A stretch of 64,000 nucleotides of DNA. Source: Myxococcales bacterium. GTDB taxonomy: Bacteria; Myxococcota_A; Polyangia; Nannocystales; Nannocystaceae. Numbering within the stretch: the first letter of the stretch is position 1; every line of letters starts with the position of its first letter. The DNA lies in contig JACKDV010000011.1 in the NCBI GenBank assembly GCA_020633315.1, positions 196,079 to 260,078 on the forward strand. Direction: 5' to 3'. The position numbers and the translations under genes are program-made. Under the pieces are notes generated by a model that was not told the origin of the DNA, did not search any database, and worked only from the letters and a program-made list of their open reading frames with translations. This document shows, piece after piece, positions 9,790 to 18,546 of this stretch.

Positions 9790-11145
9790 CTAGCGCCCCA
9801 TGGGAGCCACCGGCTCGGCCACCTTGGTCCGGTCCAGTCGCTGCCGGTCGATCTCGCCCACCTCCAGCCCTGGCTGCACCGTGCCCACGCTGAGGCTGGG
9901 GTCCCGCGGCGAAGCCGTGGGCGAGTCGGTGGGTGAGGGCTGCACCGTGGGTGAGGGCTGCACCGTGGGCGCCGGCTCCATCGTGGGCGCCGGCTCCCCC
10001 GTGGACGCCGGCTGCGTGGGCAGGCGGGGATCGGTGGGCAGCACGGGCCCCAGCCGCGGGTCGAGCACCTCGCCCAGGTTCACCGTGCCCTGCCACCGCA
10101 ACAGCTCGAGATCCTGCGAGGTCACGCGGTACCAGTCCGGATCGATGCGAGGGTCCCCCACCCGCGCCGCCTCTTGCACGGTCTGCCGCACCGCGTCGGC
10201 GTCGGCCACCCGGCCCAGCTCACGGTAGGCCGAGGCCAGGTAGGTCTGGTCGGTGAACCAGCTCTCGCCCGAGGGATCGGCGGCCTTGGCCAGGTCGAAG
10301 AACTCGGTGGTCGCCTGCCAGTCCTGCGCCGCGTGGGCTCGGCGGGCCCAGTTCACGGCCTGCAGCGGATCGTTCTTGGCCAGCGCGGCGGCGCGCTCGA
10401 AGTCCGCCTTGGAGCCGCGGATGAGCGGGTCGTCCCAGTCCTTGACGAAGGTGGGGAAGTCCTTGATCGGCGGCTTGGGCTGCCCCTGCGGCGCGAGCAG
10501 GACCATGGGGATCCGAATCTTGTCCGTGGTGAGCGGCAGGGCCTCGTCGATCGGCACCGACTCGTAGTAGCCGGTCTTCTGCACCCACACGCGGATCTTG
10601 GGGACCTGTCCCTTGACGATGATCTCGAACTGGCCGTCGGGATCGGTGGTGCGGGTCTCGATCTCCTGCATCTCCACCTTCACCGAGGCCCCGGCCACGG
10701 GCTTGGTCTCGGCCCCGTCCTGGAACACGCGCCCGTAGAGCACGCTGATCGCATCGTCGGGATCCTCGGGAGGGCTGCAATCGACCACCGAGATGATGCC
10801 GTCGGCGGACACGAAGTGGACCACGAGGAAGATCGCCGCCACCCCGGCCGCCGTCACCTCGCCCAGGGCCTTGAACCTGAGCTTGAGGTCGATCTGGAGG
10901 CCACCCACCACGCCCCACAGCATGATGGCCGCGCCCAGGGCCAGCACCACCGCCATCACGTGGCTCTGCGCCGAGTTGATGCAGCTCCGCGCGAACGCCA
11001 GGCTCAGCACCGTGATGAGCAGGGCCGCCCCCACCCCGGTACCGATCCACCGGGTGATCATGCGCGAGCGCTCGCTGCCGGGCGCAGCGTCGTGGGCCGG
11101 CGCGTCCGCGCCTTCGTCGGTGGGCTCCTTGGGGGTCTCGGGCAT
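9790..11145 (-). CDS. Membrane protein with carboxypeptidase-regulatory-like domain
   Basis: A 451-residue protein. Three hydrophobic helices lie near residues 33-52 (GVGAALLITVLSLAF), 63-82 (VMAVVLALGAAIMLWG) and 95-113 (VTAAGVAAIFLVVHF). A domain at about 128-210 (LYGRVFQDG, VAGASVKV, TDPDGQFEI) resembles the carboxypeptidase-regulatory/Cna-B beta-sandwich. A helical segment follows at about 240-330 that could be TPR-like (PLQAVNWARRAHAAQDW, YLASAYRELGRVADA). The tail carries Pro/Thr repeats encoded by an 18-nt tandem repeat. A TACACT hexamer lies 20 bp before the ATG. It is probably an envelope scaffold or sensor component; no catalytic residues are visible. Confidence 0.65.
   Translation of the reverse strand: MPETPKEPTDEGADAPAHDAAPGSERSRMITRWIGTGVGAALLITVLSLAFARSCINSAQSHVMAVVLALGAAIMLWGVVGGLQIDLKLRFKALGEVTAAGVAAIFLVVHFVSADGIISVVDCSPPEDPDDAISVLYGRVFQDGAETKPVAGASVKVEMQEIETRTTDPDGQFEIIVKGQVPKIRVWVQKTGYYESVPIDEALPLTTDKIRIPMVLLAPQGQPKPPIKDFPTFVKDWDDPLIRGSKADFERAAALAKNDPLQAVNWARRAHAAQDWQATTEFFDLAKAADPSGESWFTDQTYLASAYRELGRVADADAVRQTVQEAARVGDPRIDPDWYRVTSQDLELLRWQGTVNLGEVLDPRLGPVLPTDPRLPTQPASTGEPAPTMEPAPTVQPSPTVQPSPTDSPTASPRDPSLSVGTVQPGLEVGEIDRQRLDRTKVAEPVAPMGR
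9929..10018. repeat. 18-nt tandem repeat, five copies
   Basis: Five 18-nt units start at 9929 and encode alternating QPSPTV / EPAPTM-type hexapeptides in the Pro/Thr tail of the membrane protein. Two adjacent units (9929-9946 and 9947-9964) are identical. Confidence 0.8.
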
Positions 11146-11214
11146 GGGGGCTCCCTTCGGCCCCGAGTGTACCCGCCCCGGTGCGCGCGAGGGCGCACGA
11201 CCGGGGGCGCCGCC

Positions 11215-14100
11215 CTACTTGGCCTTCGCGGGCTCGGCCTTCGGGTCCACCACCACCACCTCGGCGATGCCCGTGAGCTGCTTCTCGAGCGTCTTGGCCG
11301 GGCCCACCACCACGATCACCAACGAGCGCTCGTCCACGAGCCGCTGGGCCGCTTGGTTCATCTGGGCGCTGTCCACCTTGGCCACCGCGTCGAGGTAGCG
11401 CTGGTAGTAGCCCTCGTCGAGCCCCTCGACCTCCAGGCTCCACAGGTCGCCCACCAGGTCTTGCGGGGTCTCGCGGTGCCCCGCGAAGCGGCCGAGCAGG
11501 TAGCTCTTGCTGAAGGCCTCCTCCTGCTCCGACGGCGGCTCCTTCTCGAGCCGCTCGATCTCCTCGAGGATGGTCTTGACCGTCTCGCCCACCGTGGAGT
11601 TCTTGGAGAAGGTGCTCACCTCGAAGCGCCCGCCGAAGCGGCTCGCCGAGAAGCCTCCGCGCGCACCATAGGTCAGGCCCTTCTTGACCCGAATGGTGTC
11701 GTTGAGCCGGCTGTTGAAGCCGCCGCCGAACACGTCGGAGAGCACCTGGGCGGTGAACCAGTCCGGGTCGCCGCGGGTGATGCCCACGTGGCCCACGCGG
11801 ATCTGCGCCTGATCGCCCGCGCGGTCGACCAGGTAGATCTTGGTCTTGCTCGGCTTGGGCGGAGGCGGCACCTCCACCGTGGGCGCGTCGCCCTCGGCCT
11901 TCCACCCGCCGAAGTGCTCCTCCGCCAGCGCGAAGGCTTCCTCGGGCGACAGGTCACCGGCCACGTAGAGCACCGTGGTGTCGGGGCGCACGTGGCCGGA
12001 CCACCAGCGGCGCAGGCCCTCCACCGCGATCCCGTCGATGTCCTGCGACTGTGGCTCGGCCAGGCGCTCGTAGGGGTGCCCCGGGAACATGTGGCGCCGC
12101 AGCTCGCGGTCGGCCAGGTACTGGGGCGAGCGCTCGGTGATCGCCAGCCCGGTGCGGATCTGCTTGACCACCTTGGGCAGCTCGTCCGTGGGGAAGGTGG
12201 GCCGCTGCACCACCTCGGCCAGCAGCCGCATCGCCCGGCCCGCCTGGGGCGTGACCGCGCTGGCCGTCACCCGCCCCGAGTCCAGGCCCATGTCGCCGCC
12301 CAGGCTCACCGCGTAGGTGTCCAGCTCGTCGGTCAGCGTCTCGTAGTCGTAGGCCTTGGTGCCGTGGGTGAGCATCGAGGCGGCCATCGAGGCCGCCCCC
12401 GGCATGTCCTTGGGATCGGCATAGGCCCCGAAGCGCGTGCCCAAGGTGAAGGTGACGAAGGGAACCTCGTGGTTCTCGATCGCGACCACGCGCAGGCCGT
12501 TGGGCAGGGTCTGGTCCTGGTGATCGATCGCCACCTCGGGGGCCACGGGCGGCGCCACCTTGGGCGCGACACCCAGGTGCTCCGGCCGCACCAGGCCCGG
12601 CTTGCCCGAGCCCTCCCCCGAGATCTCCTCGGACCCTCCCTCACCCTCGTCCTTCTTCTTGCGCTCGTCCTTCTTGCCCTTGAGCTGATCGACGATGAAG
12701 CCCATCAGGTTGGGCTCCACACGGATCTCGATCTCGTGCTCGGGCACCAGGTGTCGATTGGCCACCGCCTGCAGGTCGGCCACCGTCACCGCGTCGATCT
12801 CCTTGAAGCGCTGGTTGACCGAGGGCAGGTCGCCCTTGATCACCGCTGCGTCCCCCAGGAGCTGCGCCTTGGAGGCGACCGTGAGCTGCGAGGTGACGGC
12901 GTCGCGGAGCATGCCGTTCTTGGCCTTGGTCAGCTCCTCCTCGGTCACCCCCTCGTTCACCAGGCGGGTGATGTGCTCGCGGATGGCGGCGAGGACCTCG
13001 TCGGGCTCGTCGCCGAAGGGGCTGAGCACCGCGCCCGCTCCGAACAGGCCGTCGTCCTCCAGCGAGAACGCGCCGCTGAGGGCCACGATGGCCAGCTCGC
13101 GCTCGGTCACCAGGTCGCGGTACAGCCGGCTGCTTTCACCGCCGCCCAGGATCCGCCCCAGCATCTCCAGCTCGAGCTCGTCGTCGTGCCCGGTGGGCAC
13201 GGTGCGATAGCCCACCGCCACGATCGGCACGGGCCCGTTGCGCTCCTTGATCGCGATCTTGAGGGGCTTGGTCTGCACCGGCTCCTTCACCGTCACCCGC
13301 GGAGGCTCGTCGTAGCGCGGGATCCAGCCGAAGTACGACTCGGCCATCTTCACGATCTCGTCGTGCTCCACGTCGCCCACCACCACCAGCGCGGCGTTGT
13401 TGGGCACGTAGTAGGTGTTCCAGAACTGCTGCAGCTCGTCGGCCGAGGCCGCGGCCAGCTCGTCCATGTCGCCGATGGGGGTCCAGCGGTAGGGGTGCTT
13501 GCTGAAGATCTGGGAGAGGATCTGATCGGGCGCGGTGCCGTAGGGCTGCTCGCGACCCAGGCGGTACTCCTCGGCCACCACGTTGCGCTCGGTGTCGAAG
13601 TAGCCCTCGTTGATCTTGAGGAAGGCCATGCGCTCGGCCTCGAGCCACAGCACCATCTCCACCTGGTTGCTGGGCACCTCCTGGATGTAGGTGGTGTTGT
13701 CGAACGAGGTGTAGGCGTTGCAGTCGCCGCCCACCCGTCGCACGTACTCGAAGTGCGCCTTGGGCCCGATGTTCTGCGTGCCGCGGAACATCATGTGCTC
13801 GAACATGTGGGCGAAGCCGCGGCGGTCGGGCTTCTCGTCCTTGCTGCCCACGTGGTACCAGACCTGCACCGCAGCGATCGGCGTGCTGTGATCGCTGAGG
13901 GTGATGACCCGCATCCCGTTGTCGAGCGTGGACTCCTGGTAGTCGAAGGGGCGCTCGGGCAGCAGCGCGGCGGTGCTGGAGCCGTCGGGCGTGGTGACGG
14001 TGCCGTCGCCATCGGGAGTCTCGGTGCCCCCGGTCTTGCAGCCCAGCGGCGCGTTCGCGGTCAGCAGGGCCAGCCCATACAGCCAAGTTCGCAGCTTCAT
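11215..14100 (-). CDS. Double-domain M16 zinc peptidase lipoprotein
   Basis: A 961-residue protein with two successive M16 (pitrilysin/insulinase) repeats. The first (about 55-500) has the inverted zinc motif HMFEH at 98-102 and the downstream glutamates VVAEEYR (177-178) at the spacing expected for the third ligand. The second (about 530-950) lacks HxxEH and is presumably the substrate-binding partner half, as in other fused M16 proteases. The N-terminus has a hydrophobic segment ending APLGC (Cys21), a plausible though imperfect lipobox, so the enzyme is probably attached in the periplasm. A Lys/Glu-rich linker separates the halves. The ATG at 14100 follows a TAGAGT hexamer by eight bases; an ATG further upstream would add a non-signal-like extension. 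Confidence 0.9.
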   Translation of the reverse strand: MKLRTWLYGLALLTANAPLGCKTGGTETPDGDGTVTTPDGSSTAALLPERPFDYQESTLDNGMRVITLSDHSTPIAAVQVWYHVGSKDEKPDRRGFAHMFEHMMFRGTQNIGPKAHFEYVRRVGGDCNAYTSFDNTTYIQEVPSNQVEMVLWLEAERMAFLKINEGYFDTERNVVAEEYRLGREQPYGTAPDQILSQIFSKHPYRWTPIGDMDELAAASADELQQFWNTYYVPNNAALVVVGDVEHDEIVKMAESYFGWIPRYDEPPRVTVKEPVQTKPLKIAIKERNGPVPIVAVGYRTVPTGHDDELELEMLGRILGGGESSRLYRDLVTERELAIVALSGAFSLEDDGLFGAGAVLSPFGDEPDEVLAAIREHITRLVNEGVTEEELTKAKNGMLRDAVTSQLTVASKAQLLGDAAVIKGDLPSVNQRFKEIDAVTVADLQAVANRHLVPEHEIEIRVEPNLMGFIVDQLKGKKDERKKKDEGEGGSEEISGEGSGKPGLVRPEHLGVAPKVAPPVAPEVAIDHQDQTLPNGLRVVAIENHEVPFVTFTLGTRFGAYADPKDMPGAASMAASMLTHGTKAYDYETLTDELDTYAVSLGGDMGLDSGRVTASAVTPQAGRAMRLLAEVVQRPTFPTDELPKVVKQIRTGLAITERSPQYLADRELRRHMFPGHPYERLAEPQSQDIDGIAVEGLRRWWSGHVRPDTTVLYVAGDLSPEEAFALAEEHFGGWKAEGDAPTVEVPPPPKPSKTKIYLVDRAGDQAQIRVGHVGITRGDPDWFTAQVLSDVFGGGFNSRLNDTIRVKKGLTYGARGGFSASRFGGRFEVSTFSKNSTVGETVKTILEEIERLEKEPPSEQEEAFSKSYLLGRFAGHRETPQDLVGDLWSLEVEGLDEGYYQRYLDAVAKVDSAQMNQAAQRLVDERSLVIVVVGPAKTLEKQLTGIAEVVVVDPKAEPAKAK

Positions 14101-14108
14101 CGCGGCGG

Positions 14109-14114
14109 ACTCTA
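14109..14114 (-). promoter_or_regulatory. -10-like hexamer of the M16 peptidase gene
   Basis: TAGAGT on the minus strand lies eight bases before the ATG, supporting the chosen start and a near-leaderless mRNA. Confidence 0.45.
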
Positions 14115-14330
14115 GCAAGGCGGGCCTCGCGCAGCTCGAATCCACGCGAATCGCTGCGCTGACCGGCAATCCGAGCTCGCGCGGCGGTGCCGGGCTCGCG
14201 CGCCTCGACCCCCTTTGCGCGGGTCGTGATGGCCCACACGCCTCGATTCGACACGAGAGCCGCGGTCGCAGCCCAGGGCTCGCCGTGACGTCGCCGCCGG
14301 GCGTGCGCTAGGGTGATGGACCGACGCGGC

Positions 14331-15332
14331 ATGGACCTCTCGGACTTCGATCCCGACGGCCCCAACGGCGACACCCTCTTCGGCCTGCCCCACCCGGTGG
14401 ACGAGGCCGCGGTAGTAGTGCTGCCCGTGCCCTGGGACGCGACCACCTCGTACCGGCAGGGCACCTCCCGCGCGCCCCAGGCCGTGCTCGAGGCCTCGGG
14501 CCAGCTCGACCTCTACGATCTGGAGACCCGCGAGGCATGGCGCGAGGGCATCGCGATGGCGCCCGAGGATCCACGGGTGCGCTCGTGGAGCGAGGTGGCC
14601 AGCGCCGCGGTGGCGGAGGCCCGCGCGACCGAGGGCCCCGCCCGCGAGGCCGCGGCCGCCCGCGCCGACGCCTGCGCCGAGCAGCTCACGGCCTGGCTCG
14701 ACCACGAGGTCAGCGGGCTCGCGTCCCAGGGTCGCATCCCCGCGGTGCTCGGCGGCGATCACTCGGTACCGCTGGGCGCGGTGATGGCCGCGGCCCGGGC
14801 CAACCCGGGGCTGGGCGTGCTGCACGTGGATGCGCACCTCGATCTGCGGGTGGCCTACGAGGGCTTCACCCACTCGCACGCCTCGATCCTGCACAACGTG
14901 CTCGAGCGCGCCGAGGACCTGGCCTCGGTGGTGCACGTGGGCATCCGCGACGTGTGCCGCCCCGAGTGGCACCGCGTGCACGAGGACGGGCGGCTGCACG
15001 CCTTCAGCGATCCCATGCTCGCCAAGGAGCTCGCGCGCGGCACCACCTGGGACGCGCTGGTGCAGAGCATCCTCGCGCCGCTGCCCGATCGGGTGTGGAT
15101 CAGCTTCGACATCGACGGCCTCGATCCCTCGCTGTGCCCCACCACGGGGACCCCCGTGCCCGGGGGCCTGAGCTGGGGCCAGATGACCACCCTGCTCGCC
15201 GCGCTGGCCGCATCGGGTCGCCGCATCGTCGGCTTCGATCTGTGCGAGGTCGGCCCGGGCGAGTGGGACGCAATCGTCGGAGCCCGCGTGCTCTACAAGC
15301 TGGCAACCTGGGCCATCACCACCAGGGGTTGA
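14331..15332 (+). CDS. speB: Agmatinase / ureohydrolase family enzyme
   Basis: A 333-residue member of the arginase/agmatinase family, which hydrolyses a guanidino group to urea and an amine. The binuclear Mn site is complete: GGDHS (His144), HVDAHLDL (Asp167, His169, Asp171) and SFDIDGLDP (Asp260, Asp262). The next gene encodes a deoxyhypusine-synthase-like enzyme only 11 bp away, which points to polyamine synthesis (agmatine to putrescine). Other ureohydrolase substrates, such as aminopropylagmatine, remain possible. Earlier in-frame starts at 14313 and 14316 overlap or touch a TAGGGT hexamer (14309-14314) preceded at 18 bp by GTGACG. I therefore prefer ATG 14331, although 14316 cannot be excluded. 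Confidence 0.85.
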   Translation: MDLSDFDPDGPNGDTLFGLPHPVDEAAVVVLPVPWDATTSYRQGTSRAPQAVLEASGQLDLYDLETREAWREGIAMAPEDPRVRSWSEVASAAVAEARATEGPAREAAAARADACAEQLTAWLDHEVSGLASQGRIPAVLGGDHSVPLGAVMAAARANPGLGVLHVDAHLDLRVAYEGFTHSHASILHNVLERAEDLASVVHVGIRDVCRPEWHRVHEDGRLHAFSDPMLAKELARGTTWDALVQSILAPLPDRVWISFDIDGLDPSLCPTTGTPVPGGLSWGQMTTLLAALAASGRRIVGFDLCEVGPGEWDAIVGARVLYKLATWAITTRG

Positions 15333-15337
15333 GGAGG
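15332..15337 (+). promoter_or_regulatory. Strong Shine-Dalgarno deciding a TTG start
   Basis: AGGAGG overlaps the agmatinase stop codon and lies six bases before TTG 15344. It is the clearest Shine-Dalgarno I noticed in the window and fixes the start of the deoxyhypusine-synthase-like gene at a TTG rather than at the ATG 21 bases downstream. Confidence 0.7.
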
Positions 15338-15343
15338 AGACCG

Positions 15344-16324
15344 TTGTCGTCAGTTCGCGAGTTCATGGACCAACACTTCCTGCACTTCAACAGTCGAGAG
15401 GTCGTGGCGGCCGCCCGCGCCTGGGAGCAGCACCTCGCCAAGGGCGGCAAGATGCTGATCAGCCTGGCGGGAGCGATGAGCACCGCTCGCATCGGTCGCA
15501 CCCTGTCGCGGCTGATCCGAGCCGACATGGTGCACGCGGTGAGCTGCACCGGGGCCAACCTCGAGGAGGACGTGTTCGCCCTGCTCGCCGCGCCCGACTA
15601 CGAGGTCATCCCCGACTGGCGAGCGCTGCGAGCCGAGGACGAGGCCGCCCTGCTCGCCCGCGGCATGAACCGGGTGACCGACATCTGCATCCCCGAGACG
15701 GTGATGCTCGACATGGACGCCCGCCTGCTGGAGCTTTGGCGGGCCGCCTGCGAGGCAGGCACGGCCAAGATGCCCTCGGAGTACCTGTGGGAGGTGCTCG
15801 ACCAGCCCGGGCTGCGCGACCAGTTCAAGCTGCCCGCCGAGGAGAGCTGGGTGCTCGCCGCCAAGGAGAAGGGCGTGCCCATCTATACCCCCGGCTGGGA
15901 GGACAGCAGCCTCGGCAACGCCTTCACCGCCTTCGTGATGAAGGAGGAGATTCCCAGCCACCGCTGCATCGTGCCCGGCACCGAGGTGATGGCCCGGCTG
16001 ATGCGCTGGTACCTGAGCAACTGCAACCGCAGCAAGAACGGGCCCTCGGTGGGCTTCTTCCAGATCGGGGGCGGCATCGCGGGCGACTTCGCCATCTGTG
16101 CCGTGCCGGCCCTCATCCAGGACATGAAGCTGTCGGGCGTGCCCTTCTGGGGCTACTTCTGCCAGGTGAGCGACGCGGTCACCAGCTACGGTGGATACTC
16201 GGGGGCGCCGCCCAACGAGAAGATCACCTGGGCCAAGCTGTCGGTGGACACGCCGCGGTTCATGATCCAGAGCGACGCGACCATCGTGGCGCCGCTGGTG
16301 TTCGGGTACCTGCTGGGGGACTGA
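15344..16324 (+). CDS. Deoxyhypusine synthase-like / homospermidine synthase family
   Basis: A 326-residue protein with the deoxyhypusine synthase fold. Landmarks include SLAGAMSTARIG, VSCTGANLEEDV, YTPGWEDSSLGN, IGGGIAGDFAI and SGAPPNEKITWAKL. Lys298 in WAKL corresponds to the lysine that forms the aminobutyl-imine intermediate in this family. Bacteria lack the eIF5A substrate of true deoxyhypusine synthase, and bacterial homologues are known or proposed to make polyamines such as homospermidine from spermidine or putrescine. The adjacent agmatinase fits that role. The start is a TTG with an excellent Shine-Dalgarno. The exact product polyamine cannot be decided from sequence alone. Confidence 0.85.
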   Translation: MSSVREFMDQHFLHFNSREVVAAARAWEQHLAKGGKMLISLAGAMSTARIGRTLSRLIRADMVHAVSCTGANLEEDVFALLAAPDYEVIPDWRALRAEDEAALLARGMNRVTDICIPETVMLDMDARLLELWRAACEAGTAKMPSEYLWEVLDQPGLRDQFKLPAEESWVLAAKEKGVPIYTPGWEDSSLGNAFTAFVMKEEIPSHRCIVPGTEVMARLMRWYLSNCNRSKNGPSVGFFQIGGGIAGDFAICAVPALIQDMKLSGVPFWGYFCQVSDAVTSYGGYSGAPPNEKITWAKLSVDTPRFMIQSDATIVAPLVFGYLLGD

Positions 16325-16375
16325 TCGAGGCGCCCGCCGCCAGGCCCCACCCGACCCGTGGCCATGACTCGGTGG

Positions 16376-16381
16376 TAGCGT
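16376..16381 (+). promoter_or_regulatory. -10-like hexamer of MFS gene
   Basis: TAGCGT lies 12 bases before the ATG of the MFS transporter, in the pattern shared by many genes here; the -35 region is weak. Confidence 0.35.
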
Positions 16382-16393
16382 TGCGCTCGACCG

Positions 16394-17653
16394 ATGTCCC
16401 CCTCCGTGCCCGTCGAGCCCAGTCCGGCTGCTCCGCCGCCCGTCGAGGGCACCGCCACGAGCACTCGTGGCCCGGCGCTGGCGATGGGCCTGGCTGCGGC
16501 CGCGCTCGCGGCCACGGTGCCCGCCATCCCGCTGTGGCTCGATGCGCTGGGCGTGCACGACTCCGCGGCCCTCGCTGCCTACTCGGCCCTCGCCTTCGGT
16601 GGGGGCGTGGTCGCCTCGATGCTGGCCACCCCACTTTGGGGAGCGCTCGGCGACCGCTTGGGCCACCGCGCGATGGTGCTACGAGCCTGCCTCGGCCTCG
16701 CGCTCGCCCAGCTCTTGATGGCCTTCGCCACCGATCCGCTGCAGGTGGTCGGCATCCGCGTGCTGCAGGGTGCGGTGAGCGGGGTGGAGCCGGCCTTGTA
16801 CGCGCTGGTGGTGGCGCGGCACGGCGCGGCCGGAAGCGGTCGCGCGATCGGTCGGCTCGAGTCGGCGAGCACCGCGGGCGCCCTGCTCGGACCGGTGGCG
16901 ATGACCGGGGCCGTGCTCGCGGGCGGCTTCCCGCTGCTGTACGGCGCCGCCGCGGCGGCGGCCGGGCTCGCGGCGCTGGTGGTGCTGCGCACCATCCCCG
17001 CTGCACCCGGCACCACCCGCACGCGCGGCAACCCGCTGCGCGACGTGATGACCGTAGCCCGGGGTCCCGGCGTGCCCGGGTTGCTGCTCGCGGTGGGCAC
17101 CGTGATCGCGCTCGACGTGATCGTCGAGCTCTTGTATCCGCTGCTGGTCGTCGCCCACACCGAGGCGGGCCCCGAGCGCATCGCCCTGCTCGGCGCGATC
17201 GAGCTGGTGGGTGAGGCAGCCTATCTGCTCGCCGCCCCCTGGCTGGGCGCCCGGGTCGACGCCCGAGGACCCGCCACGGTGCTGGTGCCCTGCGGGGTGC
17301 TGTCGGGGCTCGCGGTGATGGTTGCGCCGTGGATCCCGTGGCCATGGGCCTGGGTGGGACTGGTCGCGGTGGGCGACGGCGCGGCCTCGGGCGTGCGCTC
17401 GGCTCTGTACGCCGAGGTGCCACGGCGCGGCGACCCGGAGCGACGCGGCACCGTGATGAGCCTGGTCTCCAGCGCCAATCGGGCCGGGGCCACCCTCGCC
17501 AGCGCCTTGGTGCCGGTCGTGACCGCAGCGGCCGGCCTGGCCGCGTCGATGACGGGGGCCGGGGTGGCGATGGTACTCGTGGCCAGCGCCTGGGCCCGGC
17601 CTCGGCGTCGAGCTCGGAGCGTCACGAGCGATGAGGTCGCTCACGATTCTTGA
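16394..17653 (+). CDS. MFS transporter
   Basis: A 419-residue integral membrane protein with about twelve hydrophobic helices. The loop between helices 2 and 3 reads WGALGDRLGHRAMV, the MFS signature (G-x-x-x-D-R-x-G-x-R/K-x), and GPVAMTGAVLAGGFPLL resembles the helix-5 motif of drug/proton antiporters. The N-terminal ~28 residues are a Pro-rich cytoplasmic leader and the C-terminus is Arg-rich. It lies 69 bp after the polyamine pair on the same strand but has its own TAGCGT hexamer. Export of a polyamine or a drug is possible, but the substrate cannot be read from the sequence. Confidence 0.85.
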   Translation: MSPSVPVEPSPAAPPPVEGTATSTRGPALAMGLAAAALAATVPAIPLWLDALGVHDSAALAAYSALAFGGGVVASMLATPLWGALGDRLGHRAMVLRACLGLALAQLLMAFATDPLQVVGIRVLQGAVSGVEPALYALVVARHGAAGSGRAIGRLESASTAGALLGPVAMTGAVLAGGFPLLYGAAAAAAGLAALVVLRTIPAAPGTTRTRGNPLRDVMTVARGPGVPGLLLAVGTVIALDVIVELLYPLLVVAHTEAGPERIALLGAIELVGEAAYLLAAPWLGARVDARGPATVLVPCGVLSGLAVMVAPWIPWPWAWVGLVAVGDGAASGVRSALYAEVPRRGDPERRGTVMSLVSSANRAGATLASALVPVVTAAAGLAASMTGAGVAMVLVASAWARPRRRARSVTSDEVAHDS

Positions 17654-17683
17654 GGCGGACCCGCGAATGACCGCGACCAGAGG

Positions 17684-18109
17684 GTGGCGTTCGTGGTACT
17701 TCGAGGGCCAAGAACGGTGTCCGAGCTCCCCCCAGACGAGGAACGGCTGCTGGAGGCCCTGCTGGCGATCGTGGTCGTCGACGGTGATGCCGATCCCGAC
17801 GAGCTGGAGATCGCGGCCAAGGGCTTTGCCGATCTCACCGGGCGGACGCTCGAGATCGAGGTGCTGCAGGCCCGCGTCGCGGCCCGCCTTGCCTCGCCCG
17901 ATCCCACCGCGCTGCCCCCCGAGCTCGCGGCCGGGCTGGACGAGCCGGCCAAGCACCGCGTGCTGCTCGCCGCGCTGGCGATCGCCGAGGCCGATGGCTT
18001 CGTCCTCGAGGAAGAGGATGAGCTGCTGGTGCGCTTGGTGGAGGTACTCGGCCTGCCCCGCTCCACTTATCGCGAGGCAGTCGAGGGCCGGCTCCAGCCG
18101 CCCCCCTGA
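17684..18109 (+). CDS. TerB-like small protein
   Basis: A 141-residue soluble, acidic, helical protein. Two similar segments, LLEALLAIVVVDGDADPDELE and LLAALAIAEADGFVLEEEDE (about residues 22-42 and 93-112), have the paired helix / acidic-loop pattern of TerB-type domains from tellurite-resistance and stress proteins, where Asp/Glu residues bind divalent metal. It starts at a GTG with a purine-rich AGAGG just upstream, 30 bp after the MFS gene, so the two may be co-transcribed. The family call rests on pattern, not on a search; any role in metal or stress response is inference. Confidence 0.55.
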   Translation: MAFVVLRGPRTVSELPPDEERLLEALLAIVVVDGDADPDELEIAAKGFADLTGRTLEIEVLQARVAARLASPDPTALPPELAAGLDEPAKHRVLLAALAIAEADGFVLEEEDELLVRLVEVLGLPRSTYREAVEGRLQPPP

Positions 18110-18157
18110 TCCCGGCGATCGACGCACCGCCGGAGGGTCCTCCACCGTACCGAAGAG

Positions 18158-18448
18158 CTCCCGGGAGATCCGTGGAGGTCCTCCATCCTGCCGAGGAGCT
18201 TCCGGAGGGTCCTCCACCCTGCCGAGGAGCTCCCGGGAGCCCCGCTCGAGGCCTTCCGGTCTTCGAAGACCTCCCGGGAGCCTCATCCACCCCTCCTCCG
18301 CCCTTCCAAGACCTCCCGGGAGCCCTGCTCGCACATCTTCCGGTCCCCGAGGACCTCCCGGGAGCCTCATCCACCCCTCCTCCGCCCTTCCAAGACCTCC
18401 CGGGAGCCCTACTCGCACGTCTTCCGGTCCCCGAGGACCTCCCGGGAG
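18158..18448. repeat. 42-bp tandem repeats with palindromic core CTCCCGGGAG
   Basis: The 437-bp gap between the TerB-like gene and the lipoprotein methyltransferase contains seven perfect copies of the 10-bp palindrome CTCCCGGGAG (starting at 18158, 18230, 18271, 18313, 18355, 18397 and 18439) and one degenerate copy (18199). From 18271 the cores are exactly 42 bp apart. Two kinds of spacer alternate, so the higher-order unit is 84 bp and occurs twice almost identically. Frames across it stay open on both strands because 42 is a multiple of three, but I see no convincing start or ribosome site. I read it as a non-coding repeat block, possibly a set of operator sites, transcript hairpins or a minisatellite. 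Confidence 0.8.
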
Positions 18449-18546
18449 CCCATGCCGCACGGGTCGCCTCCGCTCCAACGGCCCCCGCCCACTCTCCCCG
18501 GACCGGCGGCGGACGCGAGCAAGCGCTTCGACGTACAAGTCCCGCC

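Noticed and set aside
10174..14115. A 1313-codon plus-strand open frame opposite the M16 peptidase
   Set aside because: It is antisense to a gene with a complete zinc motif and lipoprotein signal, and its translation is His/Leu/Arg/Gly low complexity without domains.
18158..18448. CRISPR array
   Set aside because: Spacers are themselves repeated in an 84-bp pattern instead of being unique, and no cas genes are present.
18175..18546. Extension of the lipoprotein methyltransferase through the 42-bp repeats (DLPGAS/PPPFQ repeats)
   Set aside because: It would bury the lipoprotein signal inside the protein. The frame is open because the repeat length is divisible by three, not because it is coding.
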